Shown here piece by piece: positions 42,826 through 51,206 of a stretch of DNA of 64,000 bases. How positions within the stretch are numbered: position 1 is the stretch's first letter; each line of letters starts with the position of its first letter. Source of the stretch: Spirochaetota bacterium (lineage in GTDB: Bacteria; Spirochaetota; Spirochaetia; Treponematales; Rectinemataceae); assembly GCA_022711355.1 (NCBI GenBank), contig JAKLFE010000019.1, positions 1-64,000 of the forward strand, written 5' to 3'. A program made the translations under genes and the position numbers. The notes below the pieces were generated by a model, which saw nothing but the letters and a program-made list of their open reading frames with translations, had not been told where the DNA came from and did not search any database.

Positions 42826-44340
42826 GTGCGCGTCTGCCTGGTCATCGAGGGCTCCTACCCCTTCATCACCGGCGGCGTCTCCTCCTGGGTCCACGAGCTG
42901 ATCGGCGGCCTGCCGGGGATCGAGTTCGCGCTCTACACCTTCTCGCCCGCCGCGAAGCAGGAGCTCCGCTACAAGCTCCCGCCCAACGTCGTCGAGCACG
43001 TCGACGTCGTGCTGACCGAAGCGGCGGCGCCGAAAAGCGCGGAACGGCCCGCTCGGCGTCGGGGCGAGGCGGTCCGCGCCGCCCTCGCCGCCCACCTGCG
43101 CATGTTCGCGGGCTCGGAGCCCGAGCTCCTGGACTTCATCGGCTCCATCCCCGAGGGCCATTCGCTGCGCCGGGATTCCGTCCTGGACAAGAGGGCCTGG
43201 GTCTTCATCGGGGCCCAGAACCGCAGGCGCAATCCCCTCTACCCCTTCTCGGACTACTTCTGGGCCTGGAAGGGGGCCCACGACCTCCTGTTCAACGTGC
43301 TCTCCGCCCGGGCCCCCGAGGCCGACCTCTACCACTCCGTCTCCACGGGCTTCGCGGGGCTCGCGGCCCTCGCGGCCAAGGTCAGGCGGGGCAAGCCCTT
43401 CCTCCTGACGGAGCACGGCCTCTACCACAAGGAGCGGGAGATCGAGATCCGCAAGGCCTCCTTCGTCAAGGGCTACCAGCGCGACCTGTGGACCCGCATC
43501 TACGACCGCATCGCCTCCCTGTGCTACCGCAACGCCGACCTCTGCACCTCGCTCTTCGCCGAGAACCGGGGCTACCAGCTCGCCCTCGGCGCGAGCCCCG
43601 AACGGGCCGTGGTCATCCCCAACGGCATCGACGTCAAGCGCTTCTCGGTGGCCAGGCGCGCGCCCGACGGCCTGTTCCACGTGGGCTTCGTCGGCCGGGT
43701 CGTGCCGATAAAGGACGTCCGCACCTTCCTCCTCGCGGCCAAGCTCCTAGTCGAGGGCGAGGCCGGCGAGGCCGGGGCCGGGCCGGCCGCTGGCCCGGCC
43801 GGCGCCCCGGCCCGGGAAGCGCGCTTCCATATCATCGGGCCCGACGACGAGGACCCCGGCTACGCGGCCGAGTGCCGACGCCTCGTCGCCGACCTCAAGC
43901 TCGAGGATCGGATCGAGTTCACCGGGCGGAAGAACGTGCTCGAGTACTACGCCTTCCTCGACCTCGTCGTGCTCACGAGCGTGCGCGAGGCCCAGCCCCT
44001 GGTCATCCTCGAGGCCTACGCCGCGGGGATCCCCGCCGTCTCCACCGACGTGGGCAACGTCTCCGAGCTCCTCGAGGGGGACCGGCGCTTCATCGCCCCG
44101 GTCAAGGACGCCGAGGGCGTAGCCGCGGCCATGGCCTACGTGCGGGACCACCCCGGCGAGATCGCCGAGCTCGCCGCGCGCAACCGCGCGCGCACCCTGG
44201 CGACCTACGAGAAGGGCGAGCTCCTCGCGCGCTACGGGGAGCTCTACGAGCGCTTCGCCTCGCCGGATTCGGCGTCGCCTAACGCGCCTCATGACGCGCC
44301 GCGCGGCGAGGCGCCTGGCCCCGCGGAGGGCGGCTCCTAG
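42826..44340 (+). CDS. pelF: PelF-like GT4 glycosyltransferase
   Basis: 504 aa from a GTG at 42826 directly after the pelE stop. The start VCLVIEGSYPFITGGVSSWV matches PelF. Other features are LLTEHGLYHKEREIEIRKAS, NGIDVKRFS, GFVGRVVPIKDVRTFLLAAK, and the GT4 Glu motif REAQPLVILEAYAAGIPAV. It is the cytosolic glycosyltransferase that builds Pel-type amino-sugar polysaccharide. An Ala/Gly/Pro insertion lies near residues 305-325. Confidence 0.92.
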   Translation: MRVCLVIEGSYPFITGGVSSWVHELIGGLPGIEFALYTFSPAAKQELRYKLPPNVVEHVDVVLTEAAAPKSAERPARRRGEAVRAALAAHLRMFAGSEPELLDFIGSIPEGHSLRRDSVLDKRAWVFIGAQNRRRNPLYPFSDYFWAWKGAHDLLFNVLSARAPEADLYHSVSTGFAGLAALAAKVRRGKPFLLTEHGLYHKEREIEIRKASFVKGYQRDLWTRIYDRIASLCYRNADLCTSLFAENRGYQLALGASPERAVVIPNGIDVKRFSVARRAPDGLFHVGFVGRVVPIKDVRTFLLAAKLLVEGEAGEAGAGPAAGPAGAPAREARFHIIGPDDEDPGYAAECRRLVADLKLEDRIEFTGRKNVLEYYAFLDLVVLTSVREAQPLVILEAYAAGIPAVSTDVGNVSELLEGDRRFIAPVKDAEGVAAAMAYVRDHPGEIAELAARNRARTLATYEKGELLARYGELYERFASPDSASPNAPHDAPRGEAPGPAEGGS

Positions 44341-44341
44341 G

Positions 44342-45727
44342 ATGGCGGGCATCGGCTTCGAGCTGCGCAAGCTCGTCGAGAAGCGGAGCGTCTCGGGCTT
44401 CCTCGGAGCCTCCCTCGCCGGCGTCTTCATCGTCGCCGGACCCTGGCTCATCTCCACGGCGAGCGTGGCCGCGGTCCAGCGCCTGCCCTCCCTCGCCGGG
44501 GGCCCCGATGCCCTGGCCTTCACGGGGGCCATGGTCTGGGCCTTCGCCCTCTCCATCGGCCTCGGCACCGGCCCCCTGTACGCCTACTCCCGGCTCGTGG
44601 CCGACCTCATCTACGAGCGCAAGCGCGGCGAGGCCGGCACGGCCCTCGCCAAGTCGGCGGCGGCCTTCGGCCTCGCCTCGCTGGCGGCGGGGGCCGCGCT
44701 CTCCCTCCTCCTCATCCGGGACTGTCCCCATGCAGCCCTCTTCCGAGCCTCCTTCGCGGCCCTCCTCGGCGCCCTCGGCGCGCTCTGGCTGGCCATGATG
44801 ACCGTCACCGTGCTCCGCCGCTTCGGCCGCATCCTCGCCGCCTACGCCGCCGGCATGGGCCTCCTCGTCCTCCTGGCCGCCACCTGGGGACCGCGCTACG
44901 GGGCGGCGGGGGGCATAGCGGCCCTGGCCGCGGGCTACGGGCTCACGGCCACCCTCCTCATCGTCGCCGCCCTCAGGGCCCTCGGGACCTCGCCCTTCCC
45001 CCGGCTCCGCCTCGCCTATCTCTCATACGCCCGGCGCTACCGAAACCTCGTCCTGGCCGGCGCCGCCTACGCCGCCGGTACCTGGGCCGACAAGGCCATC
45101 CTCTGGGCCCTCAGGGGCGAGGCCTCGCCGGGGACGGCCTTCTACCTCTTCCCCCCCTACGACCTCGCCTTCTTCTACGCCAACCTGAGCCTCATCCCCG
45201 GCCTCGTGTTCTTCACCCTCGCCACGGAGACGGACTTCCACCTGGACCTCATGCGCTTCCTCGTCTTCCTCTCGAGGCGGCGCCAGCCCGAGGTCGAGGC
45301 TGCGCGGCACCGCCTGGCCTGGAACGCCCGGCGCTCCCTCGGCGCCCAGTTCTTCTTCCAGGCCGGGGTCGCCCTCCTCATCCTCCTCCTCGCCGCCCCC
45401 CTCGCCGGACTCGTCGGCGTCGAGACGGGGACCTTCGCCCTCCTCACCCTCGCCGGCGTCTTCCAGCTCAGCCTCCTCGCGGCCCTCAACATGCTCTTCT
45501 ACATGGAGCTCTATCGCGATTCCGCCTGGGTCGGAGCGGCCTTCCTCATCCTCAACCTCGGCCTCTCCCTGGCGGCCGGCCTCGGCGCACCCCTCCCCGA
45601 GGGCCTGGCCTTCCTCCTCTCCTGCGCCCTGGCCTCAGCCTTCGCCCTGGCCCTGGTCCAGCGGGGCCTGGGGCGGCTCGACCGGATCATCTACCTCAGG
45701 GCCTCGGGGGAGGAATTCGGGCGCTAG
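44342..45727 (+). CDS. pelG: PelG-like polysaccharide membrane protein
   Basis: 461 aa from the ATG at 44342, 1 nt after the pelF stop. The start MAGIGFELRKLVEKRS is diagnostic of PelG. About 12 membrane segments of the Wzx/MATE-like type follow. PelG works with PelD/E/F at the inner membrane in synthesis and export. No pelA, pelB or pelC is visible on either side, so the periplasmic and outer-membrane parts are elsewhere or absent. Confidence 0.92.
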   Translation: MAGIGFELRKLVEKRSVSGFLGASLAGVFIVAGPWLISTASVAAVQRLPSLAGGPDALAFTGAMVWAFALSIGLGTGPLYAYSRLVADLIYERKRGEAGTALAKSAAAFGLASLAAGAALSLLLIRDCPHAALFRASFAALLGALGALWLAMMTVTVLRRFGRILAAYAAGMGLLVLLAATWGPRYGAAGGIAALAAGYGLTATLLIVAALRALGTSPFPRLRLAYLSYARRYRNLVLAGAAYAAGTWADKAILWALRGEASPGTAFYLFPPYDLAFFYANLSLIPGLVFFTLATETDFHLDLMRFLVFLSRRRQPEVEAARHRLAWNARRSLGAQFFFQAGVALLILLLAAPLAGLVGVETGTFALLTLAGVFQLSLLAALNMLFYMELYRDSAWVGAAFLILNLGLSLAAGLGAPLPEGLAFLLSCALASAFALALVQRGLGRLDRIIYLRASGEEFGR

Positions 45728-45741
45728 AAGCTTCGCCGCGA

Positions 45742-45828
45742 GTGCCTCGAAGACTGTTGGAAGGGAAGGTAGCGAGGGGAGGAACCTTTGGAAAGGTTCC
45801 CCGCCCTCGCGCTCCCCCCTTCCAAAGG
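45742..45828. repeat. Repeat E1, palindromic intergenic element
   Basis: Starts GTGCCTCGAAGACTGTTGGA and ends CCCTTCCAAAG; TTGGAAGGG near the left end is complementary to CCCTTCCAA at the right. A perfect internal hairpin GGAACCTTT/AAAGGTTCC occupies 45781-45800. The start and the CTTCCAAAG block recur in E2 at 49746. The rest of the 45728-46005 spacer is A/T-rich promoter-like DNA before the lipoprotein. Confidence 0.5.
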
Positions 45829-46005
45829 CCCTGCCGCTGCCCGGTTCCCGCCGCGCCCGGGGCGTCCTACGGGTCGACAGGGCCTGGAGAAAATTGACTT
45901 TTATAAAAAAAGCTATATATTACTTTCTACCGACGTATGGCCCTCATCGAGCCCCGCGCCTTGCTCCCTCCTGCCCTGCGATGAGCCCCCGTCAAGGAGG
46001 TGCCT

Positions 46006-47046
46006 ATGAACAGAATAATCAAAGTGACCGTCTATCTCGTACTCTTCTTCGCCCTCCTCTTGAGCGGCTGCCAGATCGCGGGAACCGACAACACCACGGA
46101 CTCGAACATCGAGGCCCTCGAGGGGGTCTTCGCCAAGACCCACCTATCGGAGGTCGAGAGCGAGGAGGCCGCGAAGGCGGCCCCGAAGGCCGCGGTGCCC
46201 TACTACGGCGGCGACGGCTACGCGGGGATCGAAGATGTCACGATCGCCATTCCGACGGCGAGCCCCGTCACCGTCGCCAACTACCCCGAGTACGGCCAGA
46301 CGAGCGTCTACAGCATCGCCGCGACCGCTACTGCCGACGTCTACAAGGTGAGTGTGACCACGAGCTACTCCTCCTGGAGCGTCCGCGAGACCCAGGAGGA
46401 GCTGTACTACATCTATTCCGCGGACAGTATTTACGATACGGCTGACACCATTCGCCAGTACGATAACTTCGCGCAGGAAGATAGTCGATCGCGAGAGAAG
46501 ATGCAGACCGTCTTCCGCTCCTCCTTCGGCGGCTCCGAGTCGACTCGCTACGAGACCATCGAGGATGATACCAATCACGCGCTCGGCAAGCTGGCCGCCC
46601 TCGACTCCGGCAGCATGAACTACGATTCCGCGCTCAAGTCCATGGAGAGCCCGGCCACCGACGCCGCCGCGGCCTGGTCGAGCGAGGTCTCCTATACCGA
46701 GGCGCAAGCGGGCTCCGACAGCGTGGTCTCCGCCCTCCTGGGCTTCTCGATGTCCGCCACCTACAGGATCACGGGGAAGCGCTATTACACCGAGCTGCCT
46801 GATTCCGCTCTCTCCGGCTACGATCGATCGAACACGACCCTCTGGCTCGAGGAAACGAGGCGCTCCTCCGACGACGCCCTCGTCTCGAGATCGGTGACTC
46901 GGGAGAAGTACTACATCAACACGACGAGCGGGGCCCGCAGCTCCAAGACCGTCAGGTCCAGGATCCTTCTCTACGACAGCAAAGGTAAGCAGAGCATGTA
47001 TCTCGACAAGGACGGCTCCTCCCTCGCGAGCCTCTCGTACTACTGA
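46006..47046 (+). CDS. Lipoprotein of unknown function
   Basis: 346 aa from the ATG at 46006 (AAGGAGG 5 nt upstream); the GTG at 46000 is inside that ribosome site. Signal peptide and lipobox FALLLSGC place Cys at about residue 22, so it is membrane-anchored. The rest is rich in Ser, Thr, Tyr and acidic residues (YYGGDGYAGIED, TYRITGKRYYTELPDSALS) and ends in repeated beta-like segments, suggesting a secreted beta-structured protein. No known domain is recognisable. Base composition is more A/T-rich than the neighbours. It follows the pel genes, but a separate promoter region lies between. Confidence 0.65.
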   Translation: MNRIIKVTVYLVLFFALLLSGCQIAGTDNTTDSNIEALEGVFAKTHLSEVESEEAAKAAPKAAVPYYGGDGYAGIEDVTIAIPTASPVTVANYPEYGQTSVYSIAATATADVYKVSVTTSYSSWSVRETQEELYYIYSADSIYDTADTIRQYDNFAQEDSRSREKMQTVFRSSFGGSESTRYETIEDDTNHALGKLAALDSGSMNYDSALKSMESPATDAAAAWSSEVSYTEAQAGSDSVVSALLGFSMSATYRITGKRYYTELPDSALSGYDRSNTTLWLEETRRSSDDALVSRSVTREKYYINTTSGARSSKTVRSRILLYDSKGKQSMYLDKDGSSLASLSYY

Positions 47047-47068
47047 GCCGCCCTGCGCCGCTTTCCCT

Positions 47069-47102
47069 CCCTCGGGCTCCCCGCTGTTCTGGGAGCCCGA
47101 GG
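47069..47102 (+). terminator. Hairpin after lipoprotein gene (weak terminator)
   Basis: CCTCGGGCTCCC pairs with GGGAGCCCGAGG over 12 bp about 22 nt after the stop. The following sequence (TGTCTATG) lacks a clear U-run, so it may be Rho-independent only weakly. No gene is seen in the remaining spacer to 47291. Confidence 0.5.
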
Positions 47103-47291
47103 TGTCTATGGGCTCCCTTTCCATCCTTCTCTTCGATCCTGGCTCCGCGCGGCCGGCCGCCGAGCTCCCGGCCCTCGCGCTCGAGGGAGCTCGAGCCTAG
47201 GCTCCGGCGCGGTCGCGGAACCTCCCCGGGCGCCGCTTTTCCGAAGCCCCGCCGCTTGTAGCTCGGGCCCCCTCCGGGCGATACTTGAGGC

Positions 47292-48731
47292 GTGAACACC
47301 GCCAGCCACGCCGTCGCGCTCTGCGCCCTCGGCCTCGAGAAGGTCCTCCAGTCCGAGATCGAGCGCATCGGCCTCAAGCCGGCGGGCCGCGAGGCCGGCC
47401 GGGTCCGCTTCGAGCTCGGGGCCAAGCCCGACGCCGAGCTCATGCGCGCCAACCTCTGCCTCCGCACGGCCGAGCGCATCCTCATCGAGGCGGGGCGCTT
47501 CCACGCCGAGAACTTTGACGAGCTCTTCGAGCAGGTCCGCAACCTGCCCTGGGAGCTCTACTTCCGCCGCGACGACCGCCTGCTCATCGAGCGGGTGCGG
47601 CTGCGCGACTCCAAGCTCGCGGCCCAGACCTCGGTCCAGTCCATCGCGCACAAGGCGATCTACGAGCGCCTGGGCGGGGTTTTCAACCTGCGCCGCCTGC
47701 CCGAGTCCGGGGCCGCTCGCTCGATGCGGATCTACATCGAGGCGGACCAGTGCCTCCTCGGCCTGGACAGCTCGGGCGAGGCCCTCCATAAGCGGGGCTA
47801 CCGCCGCGCGACGAGCGAGGCTCCCCTCAAGGAAACGGTGGCGGCGGGCCTCCTGTTCCTCTCGGGCTGGAACCGCCGAATCCCCCTCCTCGATCCCTTC
47901 TGCGGCTCGGGCACCATCCTCGTCGAGGCCGCCCTCTACGCCATGGACCGGGCCCCCGGCCTGGGGCGGGCCTTCGCCCTCGAGGGCATGCCCTTCGCGG
48001 GGGCCGCGGCCCTCGGCGCCGAGATCGAGGCGGCCAAGGCCCGGGTGCGCCGCGACGCCGAGTTCCGCATCCTCGGCTCCGACCTCGACCCGCGGGCCCT
48101 CGAGGCGGCGCGGGCCAACGCCGCCCTGGCCGGCGTGGCAGCCGGCCTCGAGCTCAGGAAGGCCAAGGCCGAGGAGGCCACGCCGACCTACGAGCGGGGC
48201 TACCTCCTGGCCAATCCCCCCTACGGCGAGCGCCTCGGCTCGATCCCGGAGGCCGAGGCCCTCTACGGCCGCCTGGGCGAGGCGGCCGAGCGCTTCTCCG
48301 GCTGGGGCCTGGGCTTCATCGTGAACCGCCCCGACTTCGGGGACTTCTTCGGCTTCCAGGCGCCCAAGCAGCACAAGATCGTCAACGGCGCCGAGGAGCA
48401 GTGGTTCTCCTGGTTCCCGCCCGGCTACTCCTTCGCCGCCGATGAGCGCGAAGTCGGGCAGGGCGGCGCCTCCCGCGGCCCCGTCGAGCCCTCGCCCCGG
48501 GCGAAGCGGCCCGGAGCGCCGCGGGCCTCTCGCGGAGAGCGGAGCCCCGGCGGGGCGCGCGGGTCCGCGGGTTCCCGGACCCCGCGGCGGCCCTGGATCG
48601 GGCCCGACCTTCCCGGCTGGAAGGCTCCCCGACGGGGCGAGGGCCCCGAGCCCGGCGCCCGCCGCGGCCCGCCCCGGCCCGCGCGGCCCCTCGGCCCGGA
48701 CCGCTCGGGCTGGAAGAAGCGCCAGGGCTAG
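47292..48731 (+). CDS. RlmL-like rRNA (guanine-N2) methyltransferase with THUMP domain
   Basis: 479 aa from a GTG at 47292. An N-terminal THUMP-type region (ALGLEKVLQSEIERIGL, ANLCLRTAERILIEAG) is followed by the Rossmann methyltransferase: LLDPFCGSGTILVEAA, ILGSDLDPRALEAARANA and the catalytic LLANPPYGERLG. It matches the RlmL/YpsC group that methylates 23S rRNA G2445; the RlmK half is absent. The final ~90 residues are an Arg/Gly/Pro-rich low-complexity tail, which may be an RNA-binding extension. Confidence 0.85.
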   Translation: MNTASHAVALCALGLEKVLQSEIERIGLKPAGREAGRVRFELGAKPDAELMRANLCLRTAERILIEAGRFHAENFDELFEQVRNLPWELYFRRDDRLLIERVRLRDSKLAAQTSVQSIAHKAIYERLGGVFNLRRLPESGAARSMRIYIEADQCLLGLDSSGEALHKRGYRRATSEAPLKETVAAGLLFLSGWNRRIPLLDPFCGSGTILVEAALYAMDRAPGLGRAFALEGMPFAGAAALGAEIEAAKARVRRDAEFRILGSDLDPRALEAARANAALAGVAAGLELRKAKAEEATPTYERGYLLANPPYGERLGSIPEAEALYGRLGEAAERFSGWGLGFIVNRPDFGDFFGFQAPKQHKIVNGAEEQWFSWFPPGYSFAADEREVGQGGASRGPVEPSPRAKRPGAPRASRGERSPGGARGSAGSRTPRRPWIGPDLPGWKAPRRGEGPEPGARRGPPRPARPLGPDRSGWKKRQG

Positions 48732-48736
48732 GCCGC

Positions 48737-49210
48737 TTAGGCCCTGAGCTCCCGCTCCGCCTTCTCGAGATTCGCGAGGATGCGCTCGAGGCTGGCCTCG
48801 AAGGCGGCCACCTCGGCCTCGCCCAGATCCCCGTAGAAGAGCCCCGTCATCCGCGCGGAGAGCTCCGCATACCGCTCCTCGAGGGCCCGGTCGGCCTCGC
48901 CGCGCTCGACGAGCACCACGCGGCGGTCGCTCGGCGAGGGAGAGCGCCGCGCCAAGCCCGCCGCCTCGAGGCGATCGAGCATGCTCGTCAGGGTCGAGGG
49001 CTCGAGGGCCGTCTCGGCGGCGAGCTCGCCCATCGGAAGGGGCCGGCCGGCTCGCCAGAGGGCGAAGAGGATCCGCCCCTGGGCGGGGTTTATAGGGAAG
49101 TCCCCCGCCTCCCTGAGGAGCCGCGCGAAGACCCGGCCCGAGACCTGGTGGACCTTCGCCAGGAGGAAGCCTCCAGCCGAGGGAGGGCTCGCAGGCCTTC
49201 CTCCGCTCAT
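48737..49210 (-). CDS. MarR-family transcriptional regulator
   Basis: 157 aa from the ATG at 49210, overlapping the upstream PPOX stop (ATGA). Winged helix: INPAQGRILFALWRAGRPLP, MGELAAETALEPSTLTSMLD, RLEAAGLARRSPSPSDRRVV, where the DRR wing is typical of MarR. It is co-transcribed with the PPOX gene and probably represses this pair through the palindrome at 49692. The ligand is unknown. Confidence 0.88.
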   Translation of the reverse strand: MSGGRPASPPSAGGFLLAKVHQVSGRVFARLLREAGDFPINPAQGRILFALWRAGRPLPMGELAAETALEPSTLTSMLDRLEAAGLARRSPSPSDRRVVLVERGEADRALEERYAELSARMTGLFYGDLGEAEVAAFEASLERILANLEKAERELRA

Positions 49211-49656
49211 AGGGCGAGGTCGAAGGGCCTGGCCCCGCACCAGCCCCGGGCCCGCTCGGGCTCGACGCGGAGGACCGAGTAATCCGGATCCCCCGGCCCC
49301 GCGGGGTAGTAGCGCTCCCAGCCCTCCACCCAGAGCTCCGCCCGCGCCTCGGGAACGCTGCGGGCCCTGCCGGAGAGGCAGAGGCCCAGGAACTCGCCGG
49401 GGATCATGTAGTAGAGGCTCACCCACTCCTCTGCGCCGAGCTGGGCCATCTTGAGCGAGGAGCTGTTGGTGCCGAGGTAGAGCGCGAGCCCCTTGTCGGC
49501 AAAAAAGCCGGCAAGGCCCGGGAACTGGGCTTTGTTGCGGAGGTTGAAGAGGGCCCGGAGGTAGGGGTAGGGCTCCTTTCCCCTGGTCCCGAGGCAGAGC
49601 ATGTCCGCCCGCTCCAAGATGCCCTTCGCCATTTCCTCGAACGCTCGTTTTTCCAT
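49207..49656 (-). CDS. Pyridoxamine 5'-phosphate oxidase-like flavin protein
   Basis: 149 aa, split-barrel fold of the general-stress/PPOX group: ILERADMLCLGTRGKEPYPY, LYLGTNSSSLKMAQLG, VSLYYMIPGEFLGLCLSGRA, and a C-terminal RVEPERARGW. It probably binds FMN or F420-like flavin; substrate unknown. The ATG at 49656 is preceded by AGGAG. Its stop overlaps the MarR start, indicating a two-gene operon. Confidence 0.75.
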   Translation of the reverse strand: MEKRAFEEMAKGILERADMLCLGTRGKEPYPYLRALFNLRNKAQFPGLAGFFADKGLALYLGTNSSSLKMAQLGAEEWVSLYYMIPGEFLGLCLSGRARSVPEARAELWVEGWERYYPAGPGDPDYSVLRVEPERARGWCGARPFDLAL

Positions 49657-49691
49657 TTGGATCTCCTATAAGCTGCTCTGATGCCTTGTAC

Positions 49692-49717
49692 TACTATATC
49701 GAATAGTACTATGTCAA
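49692..49717 (-). promoter_or_regulatory. MarR-type operator and promoter of the PPOX-marR operon
   Basis: TACTAT-ATCGA-ATAGTA (49692-49708) is a perfect 6+6 inverted repeat. On the minus strand it lies directly downstream of a TTGACA -35 hexamer (plus-strand TGTCAA at 49712-49717), where it would block RNA polymerase. MarR autoregulation is inferred. Confidence 0.6.
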
Positions 49718-49745
49718 ATAAATATTTAGAAATTTGATGTATTCG

Positions 49746-49876
49746 GTGCCTCGAAGCATGTTGGGAGAGCGACGAGGGGCCCCTCCCCGCGCCCCTCCCT
49801 TCCAAAGAGGGCTCGATGAAGCACTTCCCGGTCGCCTTCGGGGCCGAGGAATAGGCTCCACAAGCTTCGAGGCAGT
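49746..49876. repeat. Repeat E2 with terminal inverted repeats
   Basis: Starts GTGCCTCGAAGC and ends GCTTCGAGGCA (49864-49874), an 11-bp terminal inverted repeat. Interior CCTCCCTTCCAAAG matches E1 at 45742. No ORF is present. It lies in the 321-bp divergent spacer between PPOX and the ROK regulator. Confidence 0.5.
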
Positions 49877-49910
49877 GAAAAAGATTTACGGAGTACTGTC
49901 TACATTTTTC

Positions 49911-49962
49911 TTGACAGTTCTGGGAAACCGCACACTTAATAAACTAAGTTAGTTTATTAAGT
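49911..49962 (+). promoter_or_regulatory. Promoter with 29-bp ROK-type palindromic operator
   Basis: TTGACA at 49911-49916 is followed about 18 bp later by a -10-like CTTAAT. This lies inside a 29-bp palindrome (49934-49962) whose halves ACTTAATAAACTAA and TTAGTTTATTAAGT are perfect complements around one central base. The half-site TTAGTTTATTAA resembles known XylR/ROK-repressor sites. It ends 15 nt before the ROK regulator start. Confidence 0.8.
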
Positions 49963-49977
49963 GGGGGCCTGCCGACG

Positions 49978-51120
49978 ATGAGGGCGCACATCGCTTCCGA
50001 CCTCAAGGAGCTGAACCGCTCGGCCATCTATAGCCTCATCCGCGCCGAGGGCGAGATCTCCAAGGCCGGGCTCTCCCGCCTGAGCGGGATCAGCGCTCCC
50101 ACCGTCATCAAGATCGTCGACTACTTCCGCTCCCTCGGGATCTTGAGCGAGGCGGGGGAGGGCGTCTCCAGCCTCGGACGCAAGCCCCAGCTCCTCCGCT
50201 TCGAGCCGGGCTCGGCCCTCGCCGTCGGCGCCGAGTACGACGGCGTCCACCTGAGCGTCGGCCTCGTCGACCTCGCCGGCGCCCTGCGCGGCATCCGCCG
50301 CTCGGTCGCGCCGCCCGACCTCCGCGAGCTCCTCGGCTCCCGCCTCGCGCGCGAGGCCGAGGCACTGATCGCGGATGCCGGGATCGAGCGCTCCTGCATC
50401 AAGGGCATCGGCATCGGCGTGCCCGGCGTCGTCGATCCCGCGCGGCGCTCGCTCCGCCAGGCGCCCTTGGTCGGCGTCGAGGAGTCGGAGGACTGCGGCC
50501 CCCTCCTCGACGCTCTCGAGCGGGAGCTCGGCTTCCCCGCCCTCCTCGAGAACGACGCGAACGCCGCCGCCCTCGGCGAGCTCGCGGCCCGCGCCTCCGG
50601 GGCGGCCCGCGCCCCCGCGGCCTCGGGCGCCGGGGAGGGCGGCGACCTGGTCTTCGTGGAGCTCGGGCGGGGCCTCGGCGCGGGCCTCGTGCTCGACGGC
50701 CGGCTCCGCGCGGGGCCCCGCCACGGGGCCGGGGAGATCGGCTACCTCGTCCTCGGGGAGGGCGCCCGGGGCGCCTCGGCCCGGGCCGGCTGGCTCGAGG
50801 AGCGCATGGACCTGGGGGGCTTCTGGGACGAGGTCGAGCGCTCGGGCTCGCCTTCCGGCGCCTCCCTCGATCGCGTAACGTCCCTCCTCGCCCTGGCCCT
50901 CGCGAACATCTGCTCGGCCCTCGACCTCGGCCGCGTCGTCGTGGGGAGGGCGGGGGAGGAGAGCTTCGGTGAGGAGCTCCTTTCGCGGCTCCGCGCCGAG
51001 CTCGGGCGGCTCTGCCCCCTCGAGGTCAGCTGCGAGGCCCCGCTCGAGCCCGAGCCGGGCGTGCGGGGCGCCGCCTCCCTCGCCGCGGCCGCGTGGCTCA
51101 AGGAGGCCTTCGCGGGCTAG
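49978..51120 (+). CDS. ROK-family transcriptional regulator (XylR/NagC-like)
   Basis: 380 aa. N-terminal winged helix (LKELNRSAIYSLIRAEGEIS, KAGLSRLSGISAPTVIKIVD) followed by a ROK sugar domain (ALAVGAEYDGVHLSVGLVD, GIGIGVPGVVD, ENDANAAALGE). The ROK zinc cluster is replaced by a segment without the usual CxCGxxGC, consistent with sugar sensing only. It is probably the autorepressor of the downstream sugar operon, acting at the palindrome upstream. Confidence 0.88.
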   Translation: MRAHIASDLKELNRSAIYSLIRAEGEISKAGLSRLSGISAPTVIKIVDYFRSLGILSEAGEGVSSLGRKPQLLRFEPGSALAVGAEYDGVHLSVGLVDLAGALRGIRRSVAPPDLRELLGSRLAREAEALIADAGIERSCIKGIGIGVPGVVDPARRSLRQAPLVGVEESEDCGPLLDALERELGFPALLENDANAAALGELAARASGAARAPAASGAGEGGDLVFVELGRGLGAGLVLDGRLRAGPRHGAGEIGYLVLGEGARGASARAGWLEERMDLGGFWDEVERSGSPSGASLDRVTSLLALALANICSALDLGRVVVGRAGEESFGEELLSRLRAELGRLCPLEVSCEAPLEPEPGVRGAASLAAAAWLKEAFAG

Positions 51121-51206
51121 GCCCGCCGTCGTTCCCCGGCGAGGACCGCGCTCCGGCCATCGGCCCGGTCGGTCCCGCCGTTTCGCTCTTCGAGAGGAGG
51201 AATAGC

